Part shown: piece after piece, positions 44,201 to 59,200 of the stretch | How the letters are laid out: every line of letters starts with the position of its first letter | Numbering within the stretch: the first letter of the stretch is position 1 | Assembly (NCBI RefSeq): GCF_025989125.1 | Contig: NZ_JAPDNR010000001.1 | Span: 6,684,087-6,748,086 of the forward strand | Reading direction: 5' to 3' | DNA length: 64,000 nucleotides | Origin: Chitinophaga nivalis | Lineage (GTDB): Bacteria; Bacteroidota; Bacteroidia; Chitinophagales; Chitinophagaceae | Made by a program: the position numbers and the translations under genes | The notes under the pieces: generated by a model | Database searches by the model: none | The model's input: the letters and a program-made list of their open reading frames with translations, nothing else | Told to the model about the DNA's origin: nothing

Positions 44201-47200
44201 TCCGGCTGCGTTACCTCAGGCGCTGCGATCACGACGGCCTCGCCTACACCTGCGATCAGCTGGTCTGCCAACTGCCGGATGGTCCTCGCAGTAAAGATAT
44301 GCGCGATCTGCAGGTGAATACCTGGTAGGGTGTTCAACCGGCTTACCAGGCGGATCGCCAGGATACTGTTACCGCCCAGCCGGAAGAAATCATCCGTGGT
44401 ACTGATATCCGATAAGGGTAATCCTAACACCTCACTATAAATCTGACATAATAATATTTCGGTTTCATTGCGTGGGGCCTGATAAGTGGCCTGATTGGTA
44501 AACAACGGGTCCGGTAACGCCTGCCGGTCGGGTTTTCCATTAGCCGTCAACGGTATAGCGGCCAGTGGCACCAGCACAGCCGGCAGCATATAATCCGGTA
44601 ATACCCGGCTTAAATCTCTTAGTAGCTGGTCATGATCCAAAGGCGCATCTGCTACATAGTATCCAACCAGGTATTTATGCCCATTTTCAGGTTGTTCTTT
44701 CACCAATACCACCGCCTGGCTAATACCCGGGCAGGCAGACAAACAACTTTCTGTTTCACCCGGTTCAATACGATAACCATTGATCTTCACCTGTACATCA
44801 TTACGCCCGATATATTCCAGGTTGCCATCCGGCAGATACCTCACCAGGTCGCCTGTTTTATATAGGCGGGAACCATCCTGCCGGAAAGGATCAGGTAAGA
44901 AGCGGGCAGCTGTTAATTCCGGCAGGTGCAAATAGCCTATGGCTACACCCGCGCCGCCGATATACAATTCTCCTGCCGCTCCCGGTGGCACCGGAATGAG
45001 ATGTTCATCCAACACATACACAACGGTATTGGCAATAGGCCGGCCAATATTGGCACGACTGCTACCACTGGTATAATGATGCAACGTGGCGCATACCGTT
45101 GTTTCCGTTGGGCCATATTCGTTGATAACCGTACCGGTAAAGTTACTGCCTGATAAATCCGGCAGCTGATCTCCTCCGGTAAATATCAGTTGCAATCCGG
45201 CTTCATATTGCAGGAAGGTAGTCAGTATAGCCGGTGGTATAAAGGATACCGTAATACCTTGCGTAGCTATATAGGCCGCCAGTTCCGCCGGATTGGTTCT
45301 TTGTTCATTCGTATACAGGTATAACGTATTACCGTTGCACAATGGCGGAAATACTTCATACACAAAGGCATCAAAAACATAATTCGAGTAACAGCCAACA
45401 TGCGTGTGTAGTGCCAACTGATGTACCGGTATAAGGGTGGTGATCAGATTCACCACACCATCATGTGCAATCATTACCCCTTTAGGCTTACCTGTAGTAC
45501 CACTGGTGTAGATAATATAAGCCATATCTTCCGGCTTACCTGTATGTTCCGTATTCTCCACCGGATAAGCCGCCAGGGAAAGATCATCTACGGCAATCAG
45601 TGTCACATCGTATGTATCAGCCACCTCCGTCAATGCCGGGAGATGTGCAGTATGTGTAAGGATGATACGGGTTTGGGTATCTGCCACCATCCAATTTATT
45701 CTTGCTGCCGGATAGGCCGGATCTGCGGGTACGAATGCCGCACCGGCTTTCAGCACGGCCAGTACACTGATCAGTATATCGGCCGTACGATCCAGGCAAA
45801 GCACTACCGGATCGCCCGGTTTTACTTGTTGCTTTTGCTGCAGATAAGCAGCCAGCTGATTGGCTTTTTCATTCAGCGTGTGATAGGTGAAATGCTGCGT
45901 GGCATCCACCAGTGCAATACGATCCGGCGTGCGGGTTACCTGCGCTTCAAATAACTGATGAATCGTGGTTGCCGGATAATCGCAGGCGGTATCATTCCCG
46001 TGTTCGATCAGTGCCTGATATTGGTCGCGCGACAGGTACGACAACTGCGTCACCGGCAGCTCCGGTGTATCCAACACCTGTTCCAGCAATACCTGCATAC
46101 CTTGCAATACTTGTTGTATCAGTGGTTCACCAAACAACTCTGCGGCATATTTCAACCGGAGGGTAACTGTTGTTCCGGCTTCATAGGCTACTACTGCCAA
46201 AGGATAATCCAGTTTTTCCACACCGCCGCCAAATACCACCGACAACTCGCTGCTGTCTCCCGTGCCGGCAGGTACCGGATAATTTTCATAGACAAACAGG
46301 CTGCTGAACAACCGCTCGCCGGCCTGTTGTAAGTTACCCAGACTCATATTACTCCGGATATTGACGTCATTGATATGCGCCTGCAAGGTTTGTACTGCCG
46401 CTACTACCGTACTTTCCGTATGGGTCATAATCACCGGCAGTGTATTGATGTACAGCCCTACTGACTGTTCAATATCATCTATCGGTAAGGTACGACCCGA
46501 TAAAGTCATACCGGTAATGGTGGTATCACTGTTGCTATAAATGCTGAGTTGCTTATGCCATAGGTATTGTAATACCGCATTGATGGTAACACCATACTGC
46601 GCACACCATTTTTTCAGTTGATGATAACGCTCCCCGGTGACAGACCACACCTGTTCTGCCGGCTGCAGGATATGCCGGTACTCCGCCAGCTTCCGGTGAC
46701 GCTGACCTGCAGGCAGCCAGCTGCTGAGATCTTCCTTGGTTGTTAGCTGCGCTACATACGCCGTCCAATATGCCTGGTGTTCCGTACGGTGTTGTTGCAG
46801 ATATTGTTGCGCAGCTTCGTAGCTGCGTTCCCGTTGTACTGTCACTTGTTCTCCTTTGCGCAGTCGTAAGTAAACCGCGTGTATATTCCCTAATAACAAC
46901 GGCATACTCCAGCCATCCAGGATGGCATGATGGTGACTGAACAAACAGTAATAATGATTCGTCGCCCGTTTCAAGAGGTACACGCGGAACAGATTACCAG
47001 CAGCCAGGTCAAACACTTCCTGCCGGTCGGTGGCTGCCAGTTCGTTGATAAAGGCATCCTGTGCGGATGGCGGCAGTTGGCTGATATCCCGGTAACGCCA
47101 GTCGGTATCACCCGTTTTATCTACTACCTGTACCAGCTCCTCTTCCCAGCGGAATCGCAACCGCAAAGCGCTGTACTGTTCCTGTATCAGTTGCCAGGCC

Positions 47201-50200
47201 TTTTTCAGGCTGGCCACATCCAATGTGTTTCGGTATTCCCATTTTATCTGTACGCGATAGGCATCATCTATTGTTCCCTGATTTAAGGCATGGTAGATAA
47301 AGCCTTCCTGCAGGCTGTTGGCCAGGTATACGCCACTGATTTCCTGCTCTTGTTGTAAGCGGTTTAAATATTTTTGGGAGATGATAAAGTCGATATCACT
47401 TACGGTTAAATAACTGCGGGTAGCTGTACTCAGCGAAGTAATTAACCCGCGTAAGCTTTCTTCATAAGCTGTGGCCAGTGCTGCCAGATCGGCCAGCGGC
47501 CAGTAGCCGGTACAACTCATGCGTAATTGCCCTTCCAGGACAACACCTGTTATGGAAAGCAAGGTATGATCCTGGTTGCTGGCTGCTATAGATACGCCGC
47601 TGTTTTCGCCGGTGATCGTCCAACCTTCCTTATCAGCTGTTTCCTGCTGATCGAACTGCCCCAGGTAGTTAAAGCTGATACCTGGCAGTGCCACGGCTGC
47701 ATAGCCGATTAAGGCCCCATAGCCAATACCGCGATGAGGTATGGCACGCAGCATTTCTTTTATGCTGACTAAAGCCGACTGCCAGTCTCCGGTACTATCT
47801 ACTGCTACCGGATACATGGTGGTGAACCAACCGGTAGTACGGGTGATATCGATAGCGGCGGATAAATCTTCCCGTCCGTGGCCTTCCAGCAAAATATGAT
47901 GACTGCTACGACCTGTCAGCGCAGACAAGGCTAATGCCAATGCCGTCAGTAACATATCATTGATCTCCGTATTGTATGCCTGGTGACAGGAACGCAACAA
48001 TAAACCAGTATGGTGTATATCCAGTTCAAAGGCCGCCTGATATTTATGGTTGATGGCGCGTGCCTGCAGCACAGCATTACTAGCTGCCACACCAGCGGTT
48101 ACCGCCGTCCAGTAAGCCGTTTCTTCCGGCGCCTGGAGTTGCAATACTTCGTGTGCCCATTGCCGGTAGCTGGTACCTTTCGTGACAGGCAATATCTTTT
48201 GTGTCGCTTGTTGTTCGTAGAATTGTTCCAGGTCTGTACTGATAATACGCCAGCTCACAGTATCGATCAGCAGGTGATGCGCCGCGAGGTAAATACGTGC
48301 ACTGCCATCCGCATAGCCTTCCAGATAACCGATCCGTAACAATGTATCTCCGAAGAGATCAAAATCCGACTGCCATTTGGTTAATACCGCAGACAGGTCT
48401 GGTGTGGTGCGTATATCCAGCACCGGTATATGTATATCTGCAGGCATCTCTCCGTAATACTGTACATAACCGGTAGTGGTTTGCTTGTAACGCAACCTCA
48501 GGCCATCGTGATAATGCAGTAGTTGTAATACCGCCGCTTTCAGCAACGCGATATCCAATACCGGCACCCGGATCAGGAAGGATTGGTTCCAATGATGGTA
48601 CGCGGGCAGTAATCCCGCATCTATCTGGTGGAAGAACCAGGACTGCACCGGTAATAACGGTACTTCTCCGGTAAGCAGACCTTGCTCTGTTTGCAGCAAT
48701 AGGGTATTCGCACCTGCTTTTGCAATCACCTGCTGATACAAGGCAGCAATGGTGCGGTGTTTGAAAATATCCTTCACACTCACCTGCAAGCCGGTACGTT
48801 GCCGGATGCGGCTCACCAGTTGAATACTGACAATACTATCGCCGCCCAGCCGGAAGAAATCATCCTGTACACCTACTGCTGTAACCGGCAAGCCCAGTAC
48901 TTCTGCATAGATCGTACATAGCTGGATTTCTATTTCATGGGCAGGCGCCTGATATGGCGTATCATCTGTAAATAAAGGTATGGGCAATGCCGACCGGTCT
49001 ACCTTGCCACTGGCCGTAAGCGGCAGCGCTGACAAATACTGCAACACGGCTGGTATCATGTAATCCGGCAGGTAGGCTCCCAGGTAGGCCAATAAATCCT
49101 GCTCCACAATTGGTAAGGCAGACACATAATACCCAATCAGGTATTTACTGTCATGAACTGTTACTACTGCTTGCGTAATACCTGGATAAGCCGTTAACCG
49201 GCTTTCTATTTCACCCGCTTCTATCCGGTAGCCTCTTATCTTTAATTGGAAATCATTACGCCCTATATATTCCAGGTTGCCATCTGGTAAGTACCTCACC
49301 AGGTCTCCTGTACGGTACAAAAGACGCTCTTCCGCGTTAAAAGGATCACGGATAAAACGTTCCGCTGTTAAAGCAGGTAAATGTAAATATCCACGCGTTA
49401 CACCAGCTCCGCCGATATATAATTCCCCAACGCCGCCTACCGGTACCGGCACTAAATGTGCATCCAATACATACAACGTAGTATTCGCAATCGGGCGGCC
49501 GATAACAGCACTACTATCACCCGGCTGATACGGATGAACAGTGGCACACACCGTTGCTTCTGTAGGGCCGTATTCATTCAATAAAGTGCCTTTGAAATGA
49601 TAGTCCGGCAGTTCGGGCAATCGTTCCCCGCCGGTATAGATCAGCTGCAAGGCCGGATCATAGCTGAGGAATGCAGGCAATAATGCCGGTGGTATAAACG
49701 ATACCGCAATATCGTGCGCCGCTATATACGCCACCAATTCCGGCAAAGCAGTACGGATATCTTCACTATACAAATACAGCGTATTACCATTACACAATGC
49801 AGGGAATGCTTCGTATACAAAAGCATCAAACACATAATTGGAATAACAGCCAATGTGCTGGTGCTGATCCAGCTGATGCAATGGTATCAGGGCTGTAATC
49901 AGGTTGATAACGCCTTGATGTGGTACCATTACCCCTTTGGGATTGCCCGTGGTTCCACTGGTGTAAATCACATAGGCCAGGTGGTGCGCTTCCACGATCA
50001 CCGGTGGCGCTGCAAAATCTTTATACCATGTCCGGTCATCTACCTGCACAACTGCCGGCGCCAATGCCTGCAACGCCGCCACATTCGCCGCATCTGTCAA
50101 TACCACTTTCGTAGCTGTATCCTGTATAATAAACGCCTTACGTTCTTCCGGATAAGCCGGTGATACCGGCACATAAGCGCCGCCTGCTTTCCATACACCC

Positions 50201-53200
50201 AACATCGCTACCAGCATATACACAGAGCGATCGAGACATAATACAATCAGGTCATCCGGCACAATGGCGTACTGTTGCTGCAGATAAGCAGCCAGCCGAT
50301 CAGATTGTGTATGCAGTTCCCCGTAAGTTAACTGCTGTCCTTCACAGATGATGGCTGTTACATCCGGCAAGCGTAATGCCTGTGTGGCAAATAATGCATG
50401 TATGGTTGTAGTCGTATTATAGAGTTTCGTGGTGTCGTTCCAGTGAGTGATTACTTCCGTATAGGCGATCGTATCCAGGTAATACAAATCGCTGATACGC
50501 TGCTGTTGCCGGTCATTATCTTTCAAGCCGGCCAGCTGTGTCAGTATCAGCTGGTAAGTATGTATATAGGCATCAATAGTAGCCGGTTCAAATAAAGCGG
50601 TAGCATAATTGAATACGCCACTGATTACGTCCCCATTATCATCCATGCCTGTGGTCAGATCAAATTTGGCAACGCTATTGGCAGCTGCCTGATAAGGTTC
50701 AAACCATTCCTGTAGTCCGGAACTACCTGTTGCTGTCTGCTGCATGGTAAATACAACCTGGAACAACGGATGACGCGAAGTATCTGGTTCCGGTTGTAAC
50801 GCATCTACCAGTTTCTCAAATGGTAAATCCTGGTGCAGCTGTGCAGCTACCACTGCTGCGCCTATAGCCTGGATAAAGTCTACCAGCCGCTGGTTACCAT
50901 CTACCTGTTCGCGCAATACCAATGTGTTCACGAAGAAACCGATCAGGTCGGCCGTTTCCCGGTGATGCCGGTTGGCAACCGGGCTACCCACCACGATATC
51001 ATCCTGGTGGCTGTAGCTGCGCAGTAACAGGTAATAACCACTCAGCAACAGGCTGAACATACTTACCTGCAGTTCCCTGGCCACTGTGCGCAGGTCTTCG
51101 CTCACGGCTTTATCCAACGTAAATAATCTATCAGCACCGGCGTAACTGATCTGCGCCGGCCGCGGATGATCCAATGGTAAATACAACGGCGTATAGCCGG
51201 CTAATGTATCTTTCCAGTAAGTCAGTTGTCTTTCCAATACGGCGCCGGTCAGATAGTTCCGTTGCCACAAAGCGAAGTCCTTGTATTGTAATGGTAAAGG
51301 CGTTGGTAAGTTATCATCTGCCCCGGCCGTATAATACCGGAACAATTCTTTAATCAGGATACCGGTAGACCAGCCATCAAAAGCAATATGATGAAATACA
51401 ATACTGATATAACGTTCTGTATCTCCTGCAGTAGTGTGCAGGGTGTATAACTGTACCTGTACCGGATAGGTGTTTTCCAGGTCAAACACGTGATTTATCG
51501 CCGCTGCTACCTGCTCATCCAATGTCGTCTGTGTGTATACGATGTGCTCCGCTATCGGTAACGGTTGTACGTTATCATCTATCACCTCCTGATATCCCCT
51601 ACCCTGTTCGTCTGTTTTAATCAGGCTTCGCAGTACTTCATGCCGGTGTACAATGGCACGCAGTGCCCGCAGCAAACGGTCGGTATCCGCCACCGCACGC
51701 AATTTCAGTACTACCGGAATATTGTAGGCAGCATTCCCTCCTTCATAGGCCATGATAAACCACAAACGTTCCTGCGCAAAAGACAACACCTGCTCTTCCG
51801 GCCGATTGACAACAGTGGTGGTGATACGTACTTCGTCTTCCACACCCGTACGCAGCAAGGTGGCCAGCTGCCGGATGGTCTTGCTGGTAAAGACATGCCG
51901 TACACTCAACCTACTGCCGCATACCTGGTTCACCTGACTGATCAGCCGGATGGCCAGTATACTGTTACCACCCAACCGGAAGAAATCATCATCTACACCA
52001 ATTTCTGTGGCTGGCAGCCCTAACACCTGACCGTATATCACACTCAGTTGTCTGCTGGTTTCATCGGCAGGTGCCTCCCGCGTAGCACCTGTTGTAAACA
52101 ACGGATCTGGCAAGGCCGCCCGGTCCAGCTTACCGTTGATCGTCAGCGGGAATGTATCCAGTGGTACCAATATCGCCGGCACCATATATTCCGGCAAAGA
52201 TGCGCTGATATACGCGCGAATATCTTCCTGGTTCAATACCGTATCTGCCACATAATAACCTGCCAGATACGGATGTTCACCGGCAGCCGTTTTCACGACT
52301 ACCACCGCTTGTTGCACACCCGCATAGGCAGCCAAACAATTTTCTATTTCACCCAGCTCTATCCGGTAACCACGGATCTTCACCTGGAAGTCGTTTCTAC
52401 CCATGTAGACCAGGTTACCATCCGGCAGATACCTTACCAGGTCACCGGTTTTATACAAACGACTATTTACGCCTGCTGCTTGCTCCACTTCCGTTTGGAA
52501 GGGGTTCACCAGGAATCTTTCTGCCGTTAAAGCAGGCTGGTTCAGGTAGCCTCTGGTGACACCTACCCCGCCGATATATAATTCACCCACTGCACCCGGC
52601 GGTAATGGGGTTAAATAACGGTCCAGCACATACGTCGTGATATTATTCACTGGCCGCCCGATATGATGATGCCCGTCGCCGGCATTCACCACCACTGTAA
52701 TCGTTGTTTCCGTAGGGCCATAGGAGTTGATCAGCAACGGCACTTCTGCTTGCAAACGCTGGTGCAGGGCCGCACTCAGGTATTCGCCGCCGGCGTTCAG
52801 TCGCCGGAGCGAAGGCAGCGATGCAAAGGATAGTTGTTCCAGTAATGACGGTGTACTATGGATATACGTGACCGCATGTTCGGATAACAACGCCAGGAAA
52901 TGATCGGTATCTTCCCATATCCGGTGCGGCACCAGCAATAATTTATAGCCGTTCAACAATGCCAGCCATAACTGTTCTACGGCTGCGTCAAATACATAAC
53001 TGGCCAGCTGCAACACCACTTCATCCTGTCCGAAGCCGTACCTGGTAGTCAGGTCCGTGATGAGGTTCACCACACCACGGTGTTCCACCATTACGCCTTT
53101 AGGTTGGCCGGTGGTACCGCTGGTATAGATCACATAAGCCAGCTGACCGGCATCATGGGTGATCTCCCCATTGGTTGTCGGATAGTGTTGATAACGATCC

Positions 53201-56200
53201 GTTTCATCAATAGGAATTACGGCAACCGCAGATAATGCAACTATATTGTCTACATAGGTGGTTTCAGTAATCACCACCTTCGCACAGGTATCGGTGATAA
53301 TAAATGCTTTTCTTTCTTCCGGATAAAAAGGATCTACCGGTACATAAGCCGCGCCGGATTTTAACACCGCCAGTATCGCTACCGGCAACCAGGCAGACCG
53401 GTTCAGGCAAAGCACAATCAGGTCTTCCGGCGCAACAGCATACTGTGTCTGCAAGTAGGCAGCCAGTTGGTTGGCCTGTTCATTCAGCTGCTGATAAGTG
53501 AGTGAGATGGTGTCATATACTACCGCCACCTGGTCTGGTGTACGCAGCACCTGCGCTTCAAATAGCGCATGCAACGTTTTGTCTGCCGGGTAGTTTTTCG
53601 TAGTGGCGTTATGGTGATGTATCCAGTTATCATATTGCACCGTATCCAGGTACTGCAGATCCCGGATCCTAAGCTGACGCTGATGGATATCTTTCAGCGT
53701 TGCCAGCTGCTTAAGAATGGTGATATAAGTACCTATAAATGCCTCGATCGTGGCAGGCGTAAATAAGCTCACCGCATAATTAAACACACCGCTGATGGCA
53801 GCCTCACCATCATCCATCATGACACTGAGGTCGAACTTGGCGATCTTGCTGCCGGCTGATGGATACGCTTCAAATAACTGTTGCAACGGCGTCGCCCCTT
53901 CTGCAAATTGCTGTACGGTAAACATGACCTGGAAAACAGGATGCCGTGCCGTATCTGGGGATAGCTGTAAGGCTTCCACCAGTTTTTCAAATGGCAGCTC
54001 CTGATGCAACTGCGCCTGTGTCACGGATGCTCCTACCTGCTGTATAAATTCGGCCAACAGCTGTGCTGGATCCGGTTGTTCCCGCAACACCAGCGTATTC
54101 ACAAAGAAACCAATCATCTCTGTCAGCTCGGCATGGTGCCGGTTGGCTACCGGACTACCGATCACAATATCCTCCTGGTTACTATAGCTACGCAGCAAGA
54201 GGAAATAACCACTCAGCAACAGGCTGTACATCGTTACCTCCAGTTGGCGGGCCACTGTCCGCAGGTCTTCACTCACAGTCTCCTCCAATACAAATGCGCT
54301 ATCAGCGCCGGCATAATTGATCCTGGCAGGGCGTGGATAGTCTGTAGGTAAATACAGTGACTCATATCCAGCCAGCTTATTTTTCCAATAAGCCAGCTGT
54401 TGCGCCAACACCGCTCCGGAGAGGTAAGACCGTTGCCATAAAGCAAAATCCTTGTATTGTAAAGTCAATGCAGGCAATGGTGCCAGGCTGGTCATCTCCC
54501 CATCAATAGCCCCTGCTGCATAATAAGCATAGTAATGCAACAGTTCTTTAAACAATATGCCGGTAGACCAGCCATCGAAAGCGATATGATGTATCACGAT
54601 GCTGATATAACGCGCGGTTGCTCCGTTTGCAGGTTGCAACGTATACAGTTGTACCTGTATGGGAGATTCTTCATCCAGCTTAAAAATGTGATGTGCAGCA
54701 TCGGATATGGATGTTTCCAGTAGCTCCTGTGTATCGGCCATCACCGTTACTATCTCTAATGGATATACGCTGCTATCTCTCACCAGCTGATAACCGTTGC
54801 CATTGGCATCGGTTTTTATCAGGCTTCTCAGTACTTCATGGCGTTGTACAATCGCCTGTAATGCCTGCAACAGGCTGTGGCTATCCACTTCCGGCCGCAA
54901 CCGGAGTATTAGCGGAATATTATATACATCGCTGCCTCCTTCAAATGTTTCGATAAACCATAACCGTTCCTGGGCAAAAGACAACGGCTGTAAAGCCGGC
55001 CGTTCCAGAGACGCCACGTCTATTTTCACGGTATCCGATATGCCGGCACGTAGCAGGTCTGCCAGTTTGCGGATCGTTCTGCTGGCATATATATGTTGTA
55101 TGCTGATTTTTCCGGTATGCAGCTGCTGCAGGCGGCCACTCAAGCGGATCGCCAGGATGCTGTTACCGCCTAATCCGAAGAAGTCATCCTCACGGCTGAT
55201 AGTAGTTTCCGGCAATCCCAGCAACTCACCAAAGAGATGGCAAAGCTGCGTTTCCGTTTCATTTTCCGGAGCCTGATAAAATTGCTGTCCGGTCAGTAAA
55301 GGATCAGGCAATGCACGCCGGTCCAATTTCCCATTGGCTGTCAGCGGTAATGTTGCCAGGTATATCAAGGCCACCGGTATCATATACTCCGGCAGGTATT
55401 CGCCCAGATATGCCTGTAATTCCTGTGATGACAACGGGTTGTCTGCCACATAGTAACCCACCAGGTATTTATGTGCCTGATCAGGGGTAGTGCCGACCAC
55501 TACAACGGCTTGTTTGATGTCTGGGTGAGCTGCCAGCCGGCTTTCTGTTTCGCCCGGTTCCACACGGTAGCCACGTATCTTCACCTGGAAGTCGTTGCGG
55601 CCTATAAATTCCAGGTTACCATCCGGCAGGAATCTCGCCAGGTCACCTGTTTTGTATAAACGGTCATTTTGTGATGATGTTGACGCCCCAAACGTATCAG
55701 GAATAAAACGCTCCCGCGTAAGATTCGGCTGGTGCAGGTAACCTCTTGCCACACCGGCGCCACCGATATGTAATTCACCAACGGCTCCCGGTGGTACCGG
55801 CATACCTGCGCTGTCTAACACATACACGGTAGTAGCGGTAATCGGCCGCCCGATCGGGATCGTATACCCGGAGGCATGTATCGCATGTTCGTATAGGCAA
55901 GTGGTAGCGAAAGTCGTACACTCCGTAGGTCCGTAACCGTTAATAATCTTCACCGCAGGATTCGCCGCCTGGAATTTTTGCACGTGCGGCAACGAAATTT
56001 GTTCTCCGCCGGTCATTACATAACGCAGACTGTCCCAATGGGCCAGTTGTTCATCTGCCAGGCTATTAAACAAAGAGGTTGTAATAAAGAAGACAGAAAT
56101 ATGATGGGCTGTAATCAATTGGCTTAAACCACCTGCTTCCAGGAAAGCAGCCCTTGATGCGACGATCAGGGAGGCTCCGTTTAACAAAGCGCCATACACA

Positions 56201-59200
56201 TCCAATACTGAGCCATCGAAAGAGAAACCGGATAAGCCCAATACGTTATCTGTATCTGAGATGGAAACAAAGGTAGCATTACAGATCAACCGGTTCACAC
56301 TATGATGTTCAATCATCACCCCTTTCGGATAACCGGTGGTACCGCTGGTATACATCACATAGGCCAGGTGACGGGCAGTGGCTGCCGATGGCAGGTTATC
56401 CGAAGGTAATTGTTGCAGCTCCAGCCGATCCGGGCAAATAATAAGCGTTTCTTTTGGCGCTGTAAGACCGGCTAACGTATGCGCATATACGTCTTGTGTC
56501 AATATAACCTTCGCCTGTATATCAGATAAAATATAGGCAATGCGGTCTGCCGGCGCAGTCGGATCAACAGGTACATAGGCGCCGCCGGCTTTCAGGATTG
56601 CCAGCATGGCTATTACAATGTCTGCAGAACGATCCATACAAAGGCCTACCAGGTCATCGGGCCGGATCTTCGTTTCCGTCCTCAGCCAGGCAGCCAATTG
56701 GTTAGCCCGTTCATTCAATGTCCGATAGGTGAACGATACCGTTTCGAATACCAGTGCGGTATGATCCGGCGTCTGTTTTACCTGCGCTTCAAACAGCTCA
56801 TGAATGGTTTTATCATGCGGATAGCTGACAGCTGCGGTATTCCAATCATACACGACTTGTTGGTATTGCTGCGGATGCAGATATTGTAAGGCAGCTGTCG
56901 TGATGTCCGGATGATCCAGGAACTGGTCCAGCATAGTGACAATACCATCGAGCAACTGTTGCATCAGTGTATCGCTGAACAACTCACCGGCATATTTGAG
57001 GCGGAACCGCATACTGGTTCCTTGTTCGTAAGCAATAACCACCAGCGGATAATCCGGCTTTTCGATGCCTTCCCCGAACGTAACTGATAAGGCGCCTGCT
57101 CCGGCAGCATCTTCCGGCACCGGGTAGTTTTCATATACAAAAAGACTGCTGAACAACCGTTCCCCTCCCCGCTGCAAAGTACTCAACCGGATGTTGCTCC
57201 GTGCATTCACTTCATTGATGTGCGACTGCAAGGTTTGTATAGCCGACAGTACACTACCGGTAGTATGTTCCAGGATCACCGGCAGCGTATTGATATACAG
57301 CCCTACAGACTGTTCAATGCCATCTATCGGCAACGTTCGCCCCGACAAGGTCATACCTACCACTGTGGTATCGCTGTGACCATATACACGTAGCTGCCGG
57401 TGCCAGCAATATTGCAGACAGGCATTCATGGTGACGCCAGCTGCCGCACACCAGGCTTTCAGGCGTTGATAACGTTCCCCTTCCAATGTGATGGCACATT
57501 CTTCCGGCTGCAGAATATGACGGTATGCCGCCAGTTGCACAGTGCGGGCCGTTGCTTTGAGCAAACTACTCAGGTCTTCGGTATCAGTCAGGCTATGGAG
57601 ATACTGCTGCCAGTAATCCTGGTTATCTGCCCTGTGTTCCTGCAGGTATTGCTGCGCCTCTTCATAACTGTTATCCGGCACTACAGACACCGCGATACCT
57701 TTAGATAACTGCAGGTATACCTCATGTATGTATACCCACAACAACGGCATACTCCAGCCATCCATGATGGCGTGGTGGTGACTGAACAAACAATGATAAT
57801 GCGCCTCGCCGCATTTGATCAGGTATACCCGGAACAAATGTCCAGCGGCCAGATCAAATCCTTCGGAACGATCGCTATCCAGTAATGCCTGTATATAGGT
57901 TTCCTGTGCTGTTATTGTTTGAGCAGAGATATCGATGTACCGCCAACCGGAGATGCCTTGTTTATCTATAATTTGTACCAATGTTTCCTCCCATGCAAAA
58001 CGCAGCCGTAATACACTATATCGCTCCTGTGCATATTGCCAGGCCTGTTGCAGCTTATCTGCCTGTATCGGTTGATGATACGTCCATCTCAGTTGTACCC
58101 GGTAGGCATCATCTACTGCTCCTTGTATCAGCGCGTGATAGATAAACCCTTCCTGCAGACTATTCGCGAGGTATACCGCTGCCACTTCCCGCTCCCGCTG
58201 CAGCAGATCCAGGTAATGCCGGGAGATGATATGACCCGTATCACTGGCGGTCAGGTAACTGCGTGGCACCCCCTGCAGGTAGCCGATCATATCCGTCAAG
58301 GCATCGTGCCAGGCAGTTGCCAATGCCGTCAGCCACGCCGCCGGTAAATTACCGGATACACTGAACTGTAATTGTCCCTGCATGATCACACCATTGATAT
58401 TGAGCAGGGTGTGATCCTGATTGGCAGTAGCGACAGACAATCCGGCGTTTTCCCCTGTAATCACCCATGCCGCCTGGCCCGCTGTATCCTGCTGATCGAA
58501 CTGGCCCAGATAGTTAAAGGCGATACGCGGCAAATCAGCTGGCATATAACCCAACAGGGCGCCATAACCAATTCCCTGTTGCGGTATGGCGCGCAACATT
58601 TCTTTCACATGGGTAATGGTATCGCCTATCTCACCTGGCACCGCCGTAATAGCAATAGGATACATCGCTGTAAACCATCCCACCGTGTGAGCAATATCCA
58701 ATGTGGGAGATAACGCCACACGACCATGACTATCCAGTAAAATATGATGGGTGCTGCGGCCGGTAAGCATATGCAGCGCCATCGCCAGGGCGCTGAGTAA
58801 AATATCATTGATCTGTGTATGGTAGATCTGATGGCTGTCGCGCAACAATAAAACCGTTTGCTCCTGCGTGAGCGACAGGTTCGCAAAGTGCGTTGCTGTA
58901 ATGGCCATAGCTGCCAGCACAGCATTATTTTCCGGCACGCCTGTCGTCACCTGCGTCCAGTATATTTTTTCTTCCGGCGTAGCCGATAATGCATATCCTT
59001 TTACTTCGTTTATCCATTGGCGATAGCTACTTCCTTTTTCTCCCAATATCTGCCAGGCCTGCGGTGGAGCCCCATGGGTAGTCAGGTATTGATAGATGGT
59101 CTCCAGATCTTCTACCACTATCCGCCAGCTGACAGCATCTATGATCAGGTGATGGAAAGCCATAAAGATCCGTGCACTGCCATCGGCATAACCTTCCAGG

